From: Furfurilactobacillus milii
GTDB taxonomy: Bacteria > Bacillota > Bacilli > Lactobacillales > Lactobacillaceae
Assembly (NCBI RefSeq): GCF_021654115.1
Contig: NZ_JAIWJF010000001.1
Location: 496,001 to 560,000, forward strand
Direction of reading: 5' to 3'
DNA length: 64,000 bases
The notes under the pieces: model-generated
Databases searched by the model: none
What the model was told of the DNA's origin: nothing
What the model saw: only the letters and a program-made list of their open reading frames with translations
Translations under genes and position numbers: made by a program
Shown here: piece by piece, positions 7,727 through 16,945 of the stretch
How positions within the stretch are numbered: position 1 is the stretch's first letter
Layout of the letters: each line of letters opens with the position of its first letter

Positions 7727-8800
7727 TTAGGGCAGTATATTTGCAACACTACCATGCAATGCTTTAATAAATGTACTGAATTCTGAATTCGAGTAAACAA
7801 AGGTTGAAGGATATCTGTCCTTCCAAAAGCCCGAATCTTTAAGAGTTCTCCAGTTAACATTATTTCCAGCTCCAAAATAGTAATTATAGACCAACTGATA
7901 GATTGTGACAGTTGATTTGGCAAAATATTGTTTTAACTCTGCGTCATTCAGTATCGTCTTATTTCCAAGCATTTTTTTTACTTCATCGATGGATAGAATA
8001 GTTTCATTGTTTTGTTTGACGACTGTTTTTTTGACAATCGTAGCGACGGAAGTGATTACGGATTTATATCCTCTACCTGTAGCTGCTAAGGATTTTCTAT
8101 AAATTAAAACAGGTTCATTTTCCTGATAGCTATCTTCGTAGCCCCCTGAGATATACATTTTTGTAATGCCATTACCAGCAACATCTGTGAGAATTTCATT
8201 TTCATATTGTTTGGTGTTTTTTAACTCAGAGTAAGGAAATAGTTTATCGTGAAAATCTTCATTTACCACCAACAAACCGCCTTGAGTAAATTGGGGATTT
8301 ATATATGGAAAAGGTTTATACGGATCACTAAAATCAAGATTTCTTTTGTCTCGTAACATCACGTATTCCCCAGTGTCTGATTTTTTACCGATTATAGAAA
8401 AACCAAACTTTTCAAAAAGTGTGATTAAGGTTTTATGCTTTGGAAAGACAGTTACATAAATCTGATTTTCAGATGATTCAAACCAGCGCCACAAAGCAAT
8501 TCCTATTGCACCCTCGCCCAATCGAATTCCTTGAGCAGAAATTTTAAGTGTGCCTATTTTAATTCGTGGTTGTGGATCTAAAATTTTGTCGGTCAAAGGA
8601 ATGCTTTCTGATTCATCATATTTTAAATAGAGAAAGGCATTTATTCTTCCATTAGACTTTAGTACGTTAACAGGCGTGTTTGCTACACTCTTTCTTGCAA
8701 ACCATTTTTCAAAACCGGGGTAATCTTTTTTTAGAGAGTCAAAGAAAGAATCGTTAATATCGATGTCACTGAATTTGGCTGATTCAAATATAGTACTCAC
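7727..8800 (-). CDS. GNAT acetyltransferase fused to a PUA/EVE-like domain
   Basis: This protein of about 357 residues has two parts. Residues about 1-150 look like a GNAT acetyltransferase, with the acetyl-CoA loop RLGEGAIG (R-x-x-G-x-G/A pattern) and the late LFEKFGFSIIGK element. The second half contains ENEPVLIYRKS and GRGYKSVITSVATIV, a pattern seen in EVE/PUA-like domains. The GTG at 8800 is chosen because AGAGG lies 8 bases upstream; an in-frame GTG at 8809 would sit inside that site. It is the first gene of an operon with two ASCH proteins. An acetylation/deacetylation pair acting on nucleotides is conceivable. A role as a toxin or defence effector is equally open. The C-terminal assignment is tentative. 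Confidence 0.65.
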   Translation of the reverse strand: MSTIFESAKFSDIDINDSFFDSLKKDYPGFEKWFARKSVANTPVNVLKSNGRINAFLYLKYDESESIPLTDKILDPQPRIKIGTLKISAQGIRLGEGAIGIALWRWFESSENQIYVTVFPKHKTLITLFEKFGFSIIGKKSDTGEYVMLRDKRNLDFSDPYKPFPYINPQFTQGGLLVVNEDFHDKLFPYSELKNTKQYENEILTDVAGNGITKMYISGGYEDSYQENEPVLIYRKSLAATGRGYKSVITSVATIVKKTVVKQNNETILSIDEVKKMLGNKTILNDAELKQYFAKSTVTIYQLVYNYYFGAGNNVNWRTLKDSGFWKDRYPSTFVYSNSEFSTFIKALHGSVANILP

Positions 8801-8809
8801 TGCTATCAC

Positions 8810-9070
8810 CTCTGAATAAATTTGTTAAATCAACATAATTTTACCTTATGCAAATATTATATTGTTTAACATTACAAGTAAATTATACGAACACACATTC
8901 GATTAATCAATCAAAAATTTTGTTTGGACTGGAAATGAATTTTTTTTAGAAGGGTGCACACTTAAATACGTTGTAACAGGTATTTATTTTTACCCAATCC
9001 ATACCCAACCTTTACATTCCCCCATCCTGAATCGTTACATCCGTTTGCTAACCTTATCCTTGTAAGGCAG
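8810..9070. other. Divergent intergenic region between the ASCH operon and the ABC operon
   Basis: This AT-rich region separates two divergent operons, so promoters for both must lie here. TATAAT-like hexamers occur near 8860, but none has a convincing -35. I see no gene. Confidence 0.4.
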
Positions 9071-9090
9071 AGAAAGAGAGGAGCAATTGG

Positions 9091-10185
9091 ATGAAACTAG
9101 GTAAACGTTTGGGTGTAGCGGCGGTGACGCTGAGTTTATTAGGAGTGGCGTTAGCGGGGTGTTCGTCGAATAATGCGGGGGCCGCGACGTCTGATAAATG
9201 GTCGACGGTGGTGAAGACAGCCAAGAAGGAAGGCACCGTGAAATCGGTAGGGATGCCGGATACGTGGGCCAACTGGATTGGTTCATGGAACGACATTAAG
9301 GCGAAGTACGGTGTGTCACATAAGGATACGGACATGTCGAGTGCGCAGGAGTTGCAGAACTTTAAGAATGTGCAAGGCAAGAAGGCTTCCGATATTGGTG
9401 ATATTGGGATCAATGTGGGGCCAACTGCTACTAAGAAGAACCTGCTGATGCCATATAAGAGTCAGTACTGGGACAAGATTCCGACATGGGCAAAGGACAA
9501 GAAGGGATACTGGGCCGCTGGTTACACTGGCACAATCGCGTTTATCACGGATACTAAGAACGTGAAGGCTGCAGACGCGCCGAAGTCGTGGGCTGATTTA
9601 GCGAAGGGTAATTACAAGGTCTCTGTCGGTGATGTGGCTACGGAAGCGCAGGCGCAGTATGCCGTATTGGCAGCCGCTCACGCTAAAGGTGGTAGCGAAA
9701 CGGACGTTAAACCCGGCATCGACTTCTTTGCTGATTTACATAAGAAGGACCGTCTATCAACGGTCGATACATCAATTGATAACTTTAAAAAAGGTGAGCA
9801 ACAGGTTGCTGTCGTTTGGGATTTCAATGCGTTGAACTATCGCAAACTGATTGGCGGCGACAAAGACCGGTTTAAGATCAGCATTCCAACGGACGGCACG
9901 GTCGCGAGTGGTTATGCGGAAGTCCTGAACAAGAAGGCGGCGCATCCAGCAGCGGCCAAACTAGCGCGGAGTTTCATCCTCTCTGACCAGGGCCAAATCA
10001 ACTTGGCGAAAGGGTTTGCTCGGCCAATTCGCTCAGACGTCAAACTGCCCGACAGCGTAAAGAGTCAACTGTTGCCGGATAGTGACTACAAGAACGTTTA
10101 TCACGTGAAGAACAACGACAAGTGGAACACGACCACGGTCCAACTTGCGCAGATGTGGCAGTCAGACGTCATGGGCAAGAAGTAG
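9091..10185 (+). CDS. ABC transporter substrate-binding lipoprotein
   Basis: This 364-residue extracellular binding protein carries a lipoprotein signal peptide with lipobox LAGC at about residues 20-23, so it is anchored in the membrane by lipidated Cys. The rest resembles the iron/thiamine/spermidine/phosphonate class of binding proteins, with the hinge segments AGYTGTIAFITDTK and AVVWDFNALNYRK. AGAGGAG precedes the ATG. It is the first gene of a six-gene operon: binding protein, two permeases, ATPase, PHP-type phosphatase and metallophosphoesterase. Two phosphatases in the operon suggest that a phosphorylated organic compound is taken up, but this is inference. The substrate is not determinable here. 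Confidence 0.88.
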   Translation: MKLGKRLGVAAVTLSLLGVALAGCSSNNAGAATSDKWSTVVKTAKKEGTVKSVGMPDTWANWIGSWNDIKAKYGVSHKDTDMSSAQELQNFKNVQGKKASDIGDIGINVGPTATKKNLLMPYKSQYWDKIPTWAKDKKGYWAAGYTGTIAFITDTKNVKAADAPKSWADLAKGNYKVSVGDVATEAQAQYAVLAAAHAKGGSETDVKPGIDFFADLHKKDRLSTVDTSIDNFKKGEQQVAVVWDFNALNYRKLIGGDKDRFKISIPTDGTVASGYAEVLNKKAAHPAAAKLARSFILSDQGQINLAKGFARPIRSDVKLPDSVKSQLLPDSDYKNVYHVKNNDKWNTTTVQLAQMWQSDVMGKK

Positions 10186-10193
10186 GTCGCTGC

Positions 10194-11111
10194 ATGAAAA
10201 CAAAAACGAAGATTTTCTCACCATTTTTGATACTGATGGGTGTCACGATACTGTTGCCGATGGTGACGATGCTACTGACAAGCTTTCATTTGGATGGCGA
10301 CGGTCAGTTTACGTTCGCCAATTACACGACCATTTTTACGCAGGCATATTATCGTCAGGCTATCTTTAATAGTCTCGGAATTTCTATTGTAGCAGCTTTG
10401 ATTGGTTTGATTATCGCTGTCCTCGGAGCTTGGGCGATTACACGTTTGTCCGCGAAAGCTCAGGCAGCCGCACTAACACTATTTAATATAGCAACGAGCT
10501 TTGCTGGGATTCCGCTAGCCTTTTCACTTATTATCTTGTTTGGAAACGACGGCGTTCTGAACGCGGTCATGGCAGGCCTTGGCTCAGCAGTCCACAGCCC
10601 TAGCATTTACTCGCTTGGTGCGTTAATCCTCGCCTACGTGTTCTTTGAAGTCCCTCTGGGCATCCTGTTCCTGTATCCACCATTTCGCGAAATCAGCCGC
10701 GACTGGCAAGAAGCATCGCTGATGCTGGGTGCTAACCGTCGCTTTTACCTAATCCACATTGTGTTGCCGATCGTGTTACCAAACTTAATTGAAACCCTCA
10801 TCATTTTGTTTGCAAACGCCATGGGGACGTATGAAACGATGTACGCGTTGACTGGCAACAACATTGCGACGATTCCGATCATTATTGGCTCGCTAATGAA
10901 CGGTTCATTGAACGCAAATATTCCGTTGGCGAGTGCGTTATCGACGGTGTTTGTGTTGTCGATTGTTGTTTTAGTGACAATTGGGAACTGGTTAACTAAA
11001 CGTAAACGAACGTTACAGACTGTGGCAGTGGCAACAAAAAGGCCTGCTCGCAACCGGCATCGTTTGCTGGATGGTTATCCAGTATTAATGAGGGGGATGA
11101 AAAGCAAATGA
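10194..11111 (+). CDS. ABC transporter permease, subunit 1
   Basis: This roughly 305-residue inner-membrane permease has about six hydrophobic segments. The cytoplasmic coupling (EAA) loop is visible as EASLMLGANRRFYLIHIVLP. The ATG at 10194 is chosen because the preceding gene ends at 10185; the longer frame from 10122 would overlap the binding protein by 60 bases. It overlaps the second permease by ATGA, indicating translational coupling. It would form the translocation pore together with the next gene product. Confidence 0.9.
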   Translation: MKTKTKIFSPFLILMGVTILLPMVTMLLTSFHLDGDGQFTFANYTTIFTQAYYRQAIFNSLGISIVAALIGLIIAVLGAWAITRLSAKAQAAALTLFNIATSFAGIPLAFSLIILFGNDGVLNAVMAGLGSAVHSPSIYSLGALILAYVFFEVPLGILFLYPPFREISRDWQEASLMLGANRRFYLIHIVLPIVLPNLIETLIILFANAMGTYETMYALTGNNIATIPIIIGSLMNGSLNANIPLASALSTVFVLSIVVLVTIGNWLTKRKRTLQTVAVATKRPARNRHRLLDGYPVLMRGMKSK

Positions 11112-11893
11112 CGACAGAACGAAAGTGGTCAGTTGGCATTCTCACCATGATTGCCGGACTGTTATTACTCCCCATTTTGGCGACGCTGATTTATTCGTTT
11201 GCGACAAACTGGGTAAAGACGATTTTACCGGCATCGTGGACGTTGAAATGGTACGGCCAGTTGGTGACCAACAGCGATTTCCTGACGGCGACGATTAATT
11301 CACTGATTGTTGGTGCGGCCGCGGTGGTTGTGGCGATGGTGATTTTTCTACCGGTTATCTTTTACATCAACGTATTTGATGAGCGTCTGAAAGCGAAAGT
11401 GCGCTACCTGATGGTCATGCCTTATGCGGTGCCGGGCATCGTGCTTGTGACAGGATTAGTGCAGATTTACGGCAACTTGCCGATCCCCAAGTTGATCTTT
11501 CTGATTTTAATTATCACTGCGCTCAGTTTCCCGGCGTTTTACCAGAGTTTGGATAACGTGTTCATGAGCCGCGACTTTCGGGGAATGTTTGAGCAAGCAC
11601 GGATGCTGGGCGAACGGCCAGTGAGTGCGTTTGTCCACGTGATTCTACCAAACATCAAGACAGGCGTCTTCGTGGCGATGTTGCTGACATTTACGACAGG
11701 GTTTAGTGAATATGTAATTACAAACATCTTTTTAAACGGCGATTACGAAACGTTCAAAATTTATATGTATCGATTGATGAAGGCGAACGGCAACGCCAAC
11801 AGTGTACTGACAGTTTGCTACTTTGGGCTACTGATCCTGGTCGCTATCATATTGATGAAACTCTCCGGCAAAGACGTAAAGGCAGGGAAGTAA
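11108..11893 (+). CDS. ABC transporter permease, subunit 2
   Basis: This 261-residue permease has about six membrane segments and the EAA-type coupling loop EQARMLGERPVSAFVHVILP. The ATG overlaps the stop of the first permease and the stop lies one base before the ATPase gene, so the three are tightly coupled. It pairs with the upstream permease in the importer. Length is normal for this class. Confidence 0.9.
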   Translation: MTTERKWSVGILTMIAGLLLLPILATLIYSFATNWVKTILPASWTLKWYGQLVTNSDFLTATINSLIVGAAAVVVAMVIFLPVIFYINVFDERLKAKVRYLMVMPYAVPGIVLVTGLVQIYGNLPIPKLIFLILIITALSFPAFYQSLDNVFMSRDFRGMFEQARMLGERPVSAFVHVILPNIKTGVFVAMLLTFTTGFSEYVITNIFLNGDYETFKIYMYRLMKANGNANSVLTVCYFGLLILVAIILMKLSGKDVKAGK

Positions 11894-11894
11894 G

Positions 11895-12944
11895 ATGGAC
11901 GATTTACTGACGGTTGAACAATTAAACATCGGTTTTAATCAAACGCAGGTGATCAAGGATATGAATTTTGGTGTCAAGAAGGGGCAATTGACTTCGTTTC
12001 TTGGTCCCAGCGGCAGTGGCAAAACGACCGTGTTGCGCGCCATAGCAGGTTTAAACAAACACATTAAGGGACACATTCGGTTGGCCGGTCACGATATCAC
12101 CAGTTTGCCTCCTAATCAAAGAAACATTGGGATGATTTTTCAGTCTTATGCGCTGTTTCCAAACTTAACGGTGGCCGACAATGTGGCATATGGATTACGT
12201 GTGCAGCGTCGACCGAAAGCTGAAATCATTAAACGTGTCGATCATATGTTGGAATTGACCGACATGATGGCGAAAAAGGACGCCTACCCAGATGAATTGT
12301 CTGGTGGTCAAAAGCAACGGGTGGCGCTCGCGCGGTCGATGGTGCTTGAACCGCAACTGCTATTGTTGGATGAACCATTGAGCGCGTTGGACGCCAAAAT
12401 CCGTGTCGAACTGCGTGATCAAATTCGCCGCTTTCAACAGGAACTGGGCATCACCATGATTTTTGTCACGCATGATCAGGCCGAAGCCATGGCGATTTCC
12501 GATGACATTTTGATCATGAACGATGGCAAGATTCAGCAACAGGGCAGTGCCACTGATATTTATGAACGGCCACGGAATCTGTTCATTGCGAAGTTTATTG
12601 GCAATAATAACATTCTCGATGGCACCACGTTGCGTAGCCTTGGCTGTGTCGTTAATGAACAACGGCAGTATGTGATCCGACCAGAGCTATTTACGTTTGA
12701 TAACAGTCAACAAGTTAGCTTGGCACAAGATAATCGTCACTCAGCGAATGCGGAGGTGATCTCAATTCCAGGTGTGGTCGAGTCAGCGTCACTGCTGGGT
12801 GACCGGCTCGAATTTACGTTTGCGACAACGAGTGGGCCGCGATTGAAGGTGAAACAGTTGAATACACGTGAACACCCAGAGGTCGCGGCACATGTGAACG
12901 TGTTGCTGCGACGAGATGCGGTAACGCCGCTAGTGGAGGCGTAA
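11895..12944 (+). CDS. ABC transporter ATP-binding protein
   Basis: This 349-residue importer ATPase contains Walker A GPSGSGKTT, the Q-loop region MIFQSYALFPNLT, signature LSGGQKQRVALARS, Walker B LLLLDEPLSALD, and the switch His in FVTHDQAEAM. A C-terminal extension of about 110 residues, including YVIRPE, resembles the TOBE domain of the spermidine/iron/maltose ATPase class. Its TAA overlaps the ATG of the following PHP gene. It would energise the two permeases at the cytoplasmic side. Confidence 0.94.
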   Translation: MDDLLTVEQLNIGFNQTQVIKDMNFGVKKGQLTSFLGPSGSGKTTVLRAIAGLNKHIKGHIRLAGHDITSLPPNQRNIGMIFQSYALFPNLTVADNVAYGLRVQRRPKAEIIKRVDHMLELTDMMAKKDAYPDELSGGQKQRVALARSMVLEPQLLLLDEPLSALDAKIRVELRDQIRRFQQELGITMIFVTHDQAEAMAISDDILIMNDGKIQQQGSATDIYERPRNLFIAKFIGNNNILDGTTLRSLGCVVNEQRQYVIRPELFTFDNSQQVSLAQDNRHSANAEVISIPGVVESASLLGDRLEFTFATTSGPRLKVKQLNTREHPEVAAHVNVLLRRDAVTPLVEA

Positions 12945-13816
12945 TGTTAAGTGCAGAAGAGTTAGGTCGCATTGACCGGCAAACGTGGAACGGGCACACG
13001 CATACAGAGTTTTGCCCGCACGGATCTGGCGAGAGAGTGGAAGATTACCTTGAAGCGGCGATTGCGGCGGGTTTTAAGACGTATTCAATTACGGAGCATT
13101 TTCCGATGCCGCCAAAGTTTGCTGAAGAAGCCCGTGGTTCACGGCACGCGATTTACACAGCAGCGATGGCTGAACGGGAGTTAGATGCCTATCTCGAAAA
13201 GATGACGTTGATTAAAACTCGCTATGCTAGCCGGATTCGCGTATTAGTTGGTTTTGAAATTGATTATTTTGAACGTTACCGGGACTGGACGGCGTTGATG
13301 TTAGCTAAGTATGGGCAACGAATTGATGATGCCATTCTGTCCGTGCATTTCTTACCAACTGCTGCTGGTTTGCGGGCGGTGGATGATAGTGAACTGGACT
13401 TTCGCGATGGGGTCTTGGCGGAGTACGGCAGTCCGGTTGAGGTCGCTAATGCCTACCTAAGCGCAATGATCAACGCGATTCGCTGGGAGCCGCCCAATAA
13501 GCCGCTCCGATACGGACACATCACGTTGTATCGCAAATGGTTGCAGCAATTTCCCACCGACACGGTGTGGTCAGATGACACAACTAATCAATTAGTTAAC
13601 CAGTTACTAGATTTGGTGACCAAACGCGGCGACATGTTGGACTGTAATATGTCCGGTTTGCCGCGAACAACGCAACAAGAGCCGTCACCGACGTTTGCCA
13701 TTATTGATGCAGCCTTGAAGCGCGGTATCCCGATGGTGTACGGGTCAGATACACATAGCGTGGCCGATGTCGCGCAAGGTTACCAAACGTATGTCGATAA
13801 GCAACTCTTTCGGTAG
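12944..13816 (+). CDS. PHP-domain phosphatase, histidinol-phosphatase-like
   Basis: This 290-residue PHP-superfamily protein has metal ligands in NGHTHTEFCPHGSG, ITEHFPMP and GSDTHSVADV, matching the HisJ-type fold. No other histidine biosynthesis gene is nearby. It is instead translationally coupled (TAATG) to an ABC importer ATPase and followed by a metallophosphoesterase. The probable role is therefore dephosphorylation of an imported organophosphate rather than of histidinol phosphate. That is inferred from context. The frame is intact and the length is close to that of HisJ-like proteins. Confidence 0.85.
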   Translation: MLSAEELGRIDRQTWNGHTHTEFCPHGSGERVEDYLEAAIAAGFKTYSITEHFPMPPKFAEEARGSRHAIYTAAMAERELDAYLEKMTLIKTRYASRIRVLVGFEIDYFERYRDWTALMLAKYGQRIDDAILSVHFLPTAAGLRAVDDSELDFRDGVLAEYGSPVEVANAYLSAMINAIRWEPPNKPLRYGHITLYRKWLQQFPTDTVWSDDTTNQLVNQLLDLVTKRGDMLDCNMSGLPRTTQQEPSPTFAIIDAALKRGIPMVYGSDTHSVADVAQGYQTYVDKQLFR

Positions 13817-13828
13817 TGGGGTAAAAGG

Positions 13829-14680
13829 ATGAAACTAACAGTTGCGCCACACGAGGCGTTTCGAATTTGTCAGCTGACGGATCTTCATTTCGGCAGTGTG
13901 CCGCTGAATCCAGCTGACCAGCGAACCATCAATGCATTGAAGCATTTTTTCATGCATCACACCTATGACCTGATTATTGTGACGGGTGATTTGATTTGGG
14001 AAAATGACACGCCGCAGGATAGTCTAAACTTGTTCTACGAAGTGCTGACTGAAACGGGCACGCCTGTCGCGGTGACCTACGGCAATCACGATACAGAAGG
14101 CTCGTTGACACGGTCGGAGATTCGCAGCTTTGAATCTGCTCTGCAGTTGCCGGCGCCTAAGGAAAATGTCTACACAACGGTTAACCGCGAAAATTACACG
14201 CTGGATATTTATGCTGGTGATGTGATGCGAAACCGGTTGTTCGTTTGGGACAGCGGTGATTACCTCAACTGGGAGTTGGGTAAGGGCTATGCACCACTGG
14301 AATTTGAACAGATTGACTGGTATTTAAAGCTCAGCCAGGCGGACAAACGGACGGCGCGAACGGATCTCGGTTTTTTACACATTCCACTACCGGAGTATGC
14401 CGATGCAGCGGACTTTATTTTGGATGGCAGCATGGGCGAACAAATTTGTCCATCAGATTACAACTCCGGTTTATTTTACGAGATGATGCGGCAACACGAT
14501 ATTAAAGGTCTGTTCGCCGGTCACGACCACAATAATAACTTTCGCAGCCGATTGGGTGATATCGAACTCGATTATGGGAACGTAACGGGGTATAACGCTT
14601 ACGGTGTTACCAAACGTGGAGTTCGAGAGATTGAGCTGTATGAGGATCATTTTGAAACACGGGTTGTGACGTTTGAATAG
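13829..14680 (+). CDS. Calcineurin-like metallophosphoesterase
   Basis: This 283-residue phosphoesterase shows the metal-binding motifs in order: QLTDLHFGS, VTGDLIWEND, YGNHDTEG, the downstream LHIPLPE and AGHDHNNNF. No signal peptide is visible, so it is cytoplasmic. It is the last gene of the ABC operon, 12 bp after the PHP gene, and is followed by a strong terminator. It resembles the Icc/PhoD-like phosphodiesterase family of Firmicutes. It probably acts on the transported compound after or before the PHP phosphatase. Confidence 0.9.
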   Translation: MKLTVAPHEAFRICQLTDLHFGSVPLNPADQRTINALKHFFMHHTYDLIIVTGDLIWENDTPQDSLNLFYEVLTETGTPVAVTYGNHDTEGSLTRSEIRSFESALQLPAPKENVYTTVNRENYTLDIYAGDVMRNRLFVWDSGDYLNWELGKGYAPLEFEQIDWYLKLSQADKRTARTDLGFLHIPLPEYADAADFILDGSMGEQICPSDYNSGLFYEMMRQHDIKGLFAGHDHNNNFRSRLGDIELDYGNVTGYNAYGVTKRGVREIELYEDHFETRVVTFE

Positions 14681-14721
14681 CAAGTGGCTAATTGTACTGA
14701 TTGTATTGATTGTATTGATCT

Positions 14722-14766
14722 AAATAGGGCACATCACGTTAAAAAATATCGTGATGTGCCCTATTT
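14722..14766 (+). terminator. Terminator of the ABC importer operon
   Basis: A perfect 17-bp stem, AAATAGGGCACATCACG with its complement, encloses an 11-base A-rich loop. It is flanked by AT-rich sequence. The rest of the gap to 14980 holds only an imperfect inverted repeat at about 14900-14935. Confidence 0.85.
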
Positions 14767-14980
14767 AATTTCTTTAATATCTAACTTAGATTGAGCGTTC
14801 CTCAATTTAAGATTTCTTATTTCGTATGATTATCGAATGAAAAAAGGCATAGTGAATTGCTGATTTAGCAGTATTCATACATGATTGAATGTTCCTTCTT
14901 AACTATATTTCGTACGAAAATCGTATGAATATAGTTCAAGAAAAGATAATGCGTTGCATTTGAAATATAGCACACTTAAG

Positions 14981-15754
14981 TCATAAATTTCCCGAATAAT
15001 CATACAGCAGATGACTTGCCGTAAACGTCCACAGGTTCCGCGTTCGTAACCACAGGCAGCCGTCCAGCAACGTTGGCAGCCCGACATCAATCAGCACTTC
15101 CGTCATGTGGTAGCTATAGGAGCTGTAATGCCAAGCGCCAAATAGCAATGCGGTGATGAGAAAGGCCAGCCAGTAGCGTAGCGTCGGTCGTTTGATCCAC
15201 AGCAACGCGACGAAAATTAGTGAAAAGAGACTCAGTCGGAACACGTCCTCACTGGGAATCTCATACCAATTATTGATGGCGTAGCTGATGAACTTGTGCC
15301 ACGCGGTGCCGTGGAAGGTGACGCTACTTTCGGCCGTGTCGGTGACTGTTTTGACATGTAGTTTGGTGATCAAGCTGTCAGCAATATTAGCGACGACCCC
15401 TTGTACAAACGTAATGATGATGACCGCGCAAATACTTTCAAGCCAGCCGGTTCGTCGTTTGACACGCGGACGGTTCGGCATCCAGCGACTGAGCTGCCAG
15501 AAAAAGAAGAATACAGTTCCTGCAATATAGTAGCTGTACAGCCCGCCAAGCGCGGTCAGTAAGCTCAAAAGCGGCGGTGAAACCAGCAGGTGGAAATGCT
15601 CAAGGTCGGGCACCACTTCCGTAATCACGCCTGCAAACGCGGTCAGTGAAATCAACACCCATGCCAAGGCAGAGCTGCGGCCATATTTGAAGGCCAAGGT
15701 GATATCGTCTTGGTCGTTTTTGTCTAAAACGAAATATTTTTTGATTCTCGACAA
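14981..15754 (-). CDS. CPBP-family intramembrane protease-like protein
   Basis: This protein of about 257 residues has six to seven membrane segments. Near the C-terminal half are the CPBP motifs: PSEDVFRLS (motif 1), FGAWHYSSY (Phe-x-x-x-His) and ASHLLYDYS (His-x-x-x-Asp). In motif 1 the usual Glu-Glu pair is Ser-Glu. The TTG at 15754 is chosen because GCAGGTG lies directly upstream; the longer frame to 15877 overlaps the next gene and has no ribosome binding site. CPBP proteins cleave prenylated or small membrane peptides, or act as bacteriocin self-immunity factors. Which applies here is unknown. Confidence 0.75.
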   Translation of the reverse strand: MSRIKKYFVLDKNDQDDITLAFKYGRSSALAWVLISLTAFAGVITEVVPDLEHFHLLVSPPLLSLLTALGGLYSYYIAGTVFFFFWQLSRWMPNRPRVKRRTGWLESICAVIIITFVQGVVANIADSLITKLHVKTVTDTAESSVTFHGTAWHKFISYAINNWYEIPSEDVFRLSLFSLIFVALLWIKRPTLRYWLAFLITALLFGAWHYSSYSYHMTEVLIDVGLPTLLDGCLWLRTRNLWTFTASHLLYDYSGNL

Positions 15755-15798
15755 ACAAATCACCTGCGTTTCGCGTATGTAATGGGTATAGGAAAAAA

Positions 15799-16869
15799 CT
15801 AAAGGACGTGATATTCGAAAAGAACAGTTAAACCGCCCAGAATCAGCAATGATGCAATGGTTAGCGCATGTGCCCACTTGTGACGGGCAAACACCGCAAT
15901 GTACTCGCGAATAATGGCGTTTGGTAAGAAGAACTTAGCAGTGCGTGAACCAATCCCATCAGCTTTGAGGCCAGCACGACGGGCAATCATCCCCGCACGG
16001 AGCGTATGGTAATTACTGGTCACAAAAATCGCGTTAGGCTGCTTGCCATCATTAAACGTCATTAGTTTCTTCGAGAACAACATGTTTTGCAGCGTATTGA
16101 TGGACTGGTCCTCGGCAATTGCGTGATCAGCGGGGATGCCGTGTTGTAAAGCATATTCACGCATCGCAACACCTTCCGCGCGGGTCTCGTTGCCGCCTTG
16201 CCCACCTGAGAGAATCAGGATGGGTGCCTTACCGGTCTCGCGTAATTGTCGTTGGTAGAATTCAATCCCGCGGTCGACTCGTTGTGCTAACAGTGGTGGC
16301 ACGTCACCACCATTGATCAGTCCGCTCCCAAGCACAATGACATACTGTTGATTGCGTTTGGGCCGGTTAAATTGATAGAGCACCAATACGGTAAGGTAGT
16401 TATAAAACCAAAAGAGTAGGTACAGCACGACGATATCGGTCACCATGTTGAAGAAAACGAACCACGGTTGTGGTAACAAACGGCCGGCCCAGGTGTCAAG
16501 CCAAGGAATCAATAGCACGCCGATACCGAGAATCAACGTTAACATATTGCCGAGTGAGTGGCTTTCCCTACGCCAGACGATGACGGCGTTCCAAATTAAC
16601 AGGATACTCTGAAGAGCAAACACCAACCCAATTGCAATTATGGCCAAAACAAACGGAACACCGAATAGCACGATCAGAATATGATTTTCCATGTTCAAAA
16701 TCGTTGACCCCAGCGCCAGCAACATTGAGTAGAAAGCGATGTTAAACCAGATACCGTTAATCAACCGGCGCTTATCTCGGTACCAGGACCAAGCAAAGAT
16801 TAGTGCAAAAATAATAGCAATCAGCCAGACCGATTTAATTATTGGACCGGCCCCATAGTTGAAGTGCAT
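15799..16869 (-). CDS. YdcF/SanA-like DUF218 membrane protein
   Basis: This 356-residue protein has four to five N-terminal membrane segments (about residues 1-160), then a DUF218 domain. That domain shows YVIVLGSGLING at about 177, ILILSGGQGGNETRAEG, and FVTSNYHTLRAG. These are the typical elements of the YdcF/ElyC/SanA family, linked to envelope maintenance in other bacteria. A final membrane segment follows (about 335-352). It is 44 bp upstream of the CPBP gene on the same strand, so the two may be co-transcribed. The exact substrate is unknown. Confidence 0.88.
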   Translation of the reverse strand: MHFNYGAGPIIKSVWLIAIIFALIFAWSWYRDKRRLINGIWFNIAFYSMLLALGSTILNMENHILIVLFGVPFVLAIIAIGLVFALQSILLIWNAVIVWRRESHSLGNMLTLILGIGVLLIPWLDTWAGRLLPQPWFVFFNMVTDIVVLYLLFWFYNYLTVLVLYQFNRPKRNQQYVIVLGSGLINGGDVPPLLAQRVDRGIEFYQRQLRETGKAPILILSGGQGGNETRAEGVAMREYALQHGIPADHAIAEDQSINTLQNMLFSKKLMTFNDGKQPNAIFVTSNYHTLRAGMIARRAGLKADGIGSRTAKFFLPNAIIREYIAVFARHKWAHALTIASLLILGGLTVLFEYHVL

Positions 16870-16945
16870 GAATCGAATTCCCCCTCGTGTTCGTAACTCA
16901 ATTGTGCAGGTTGAACGCTATTTTGACAACAATTTGCAATTAATT

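Noticed and set aside
12944-13816. PHP gene as a histidine biosynthesis gene
   Set aside because: It is inside an ABC importer operon with a second phosphoesterase and no other his gene is near, so the hisJ/hisK name was not used.
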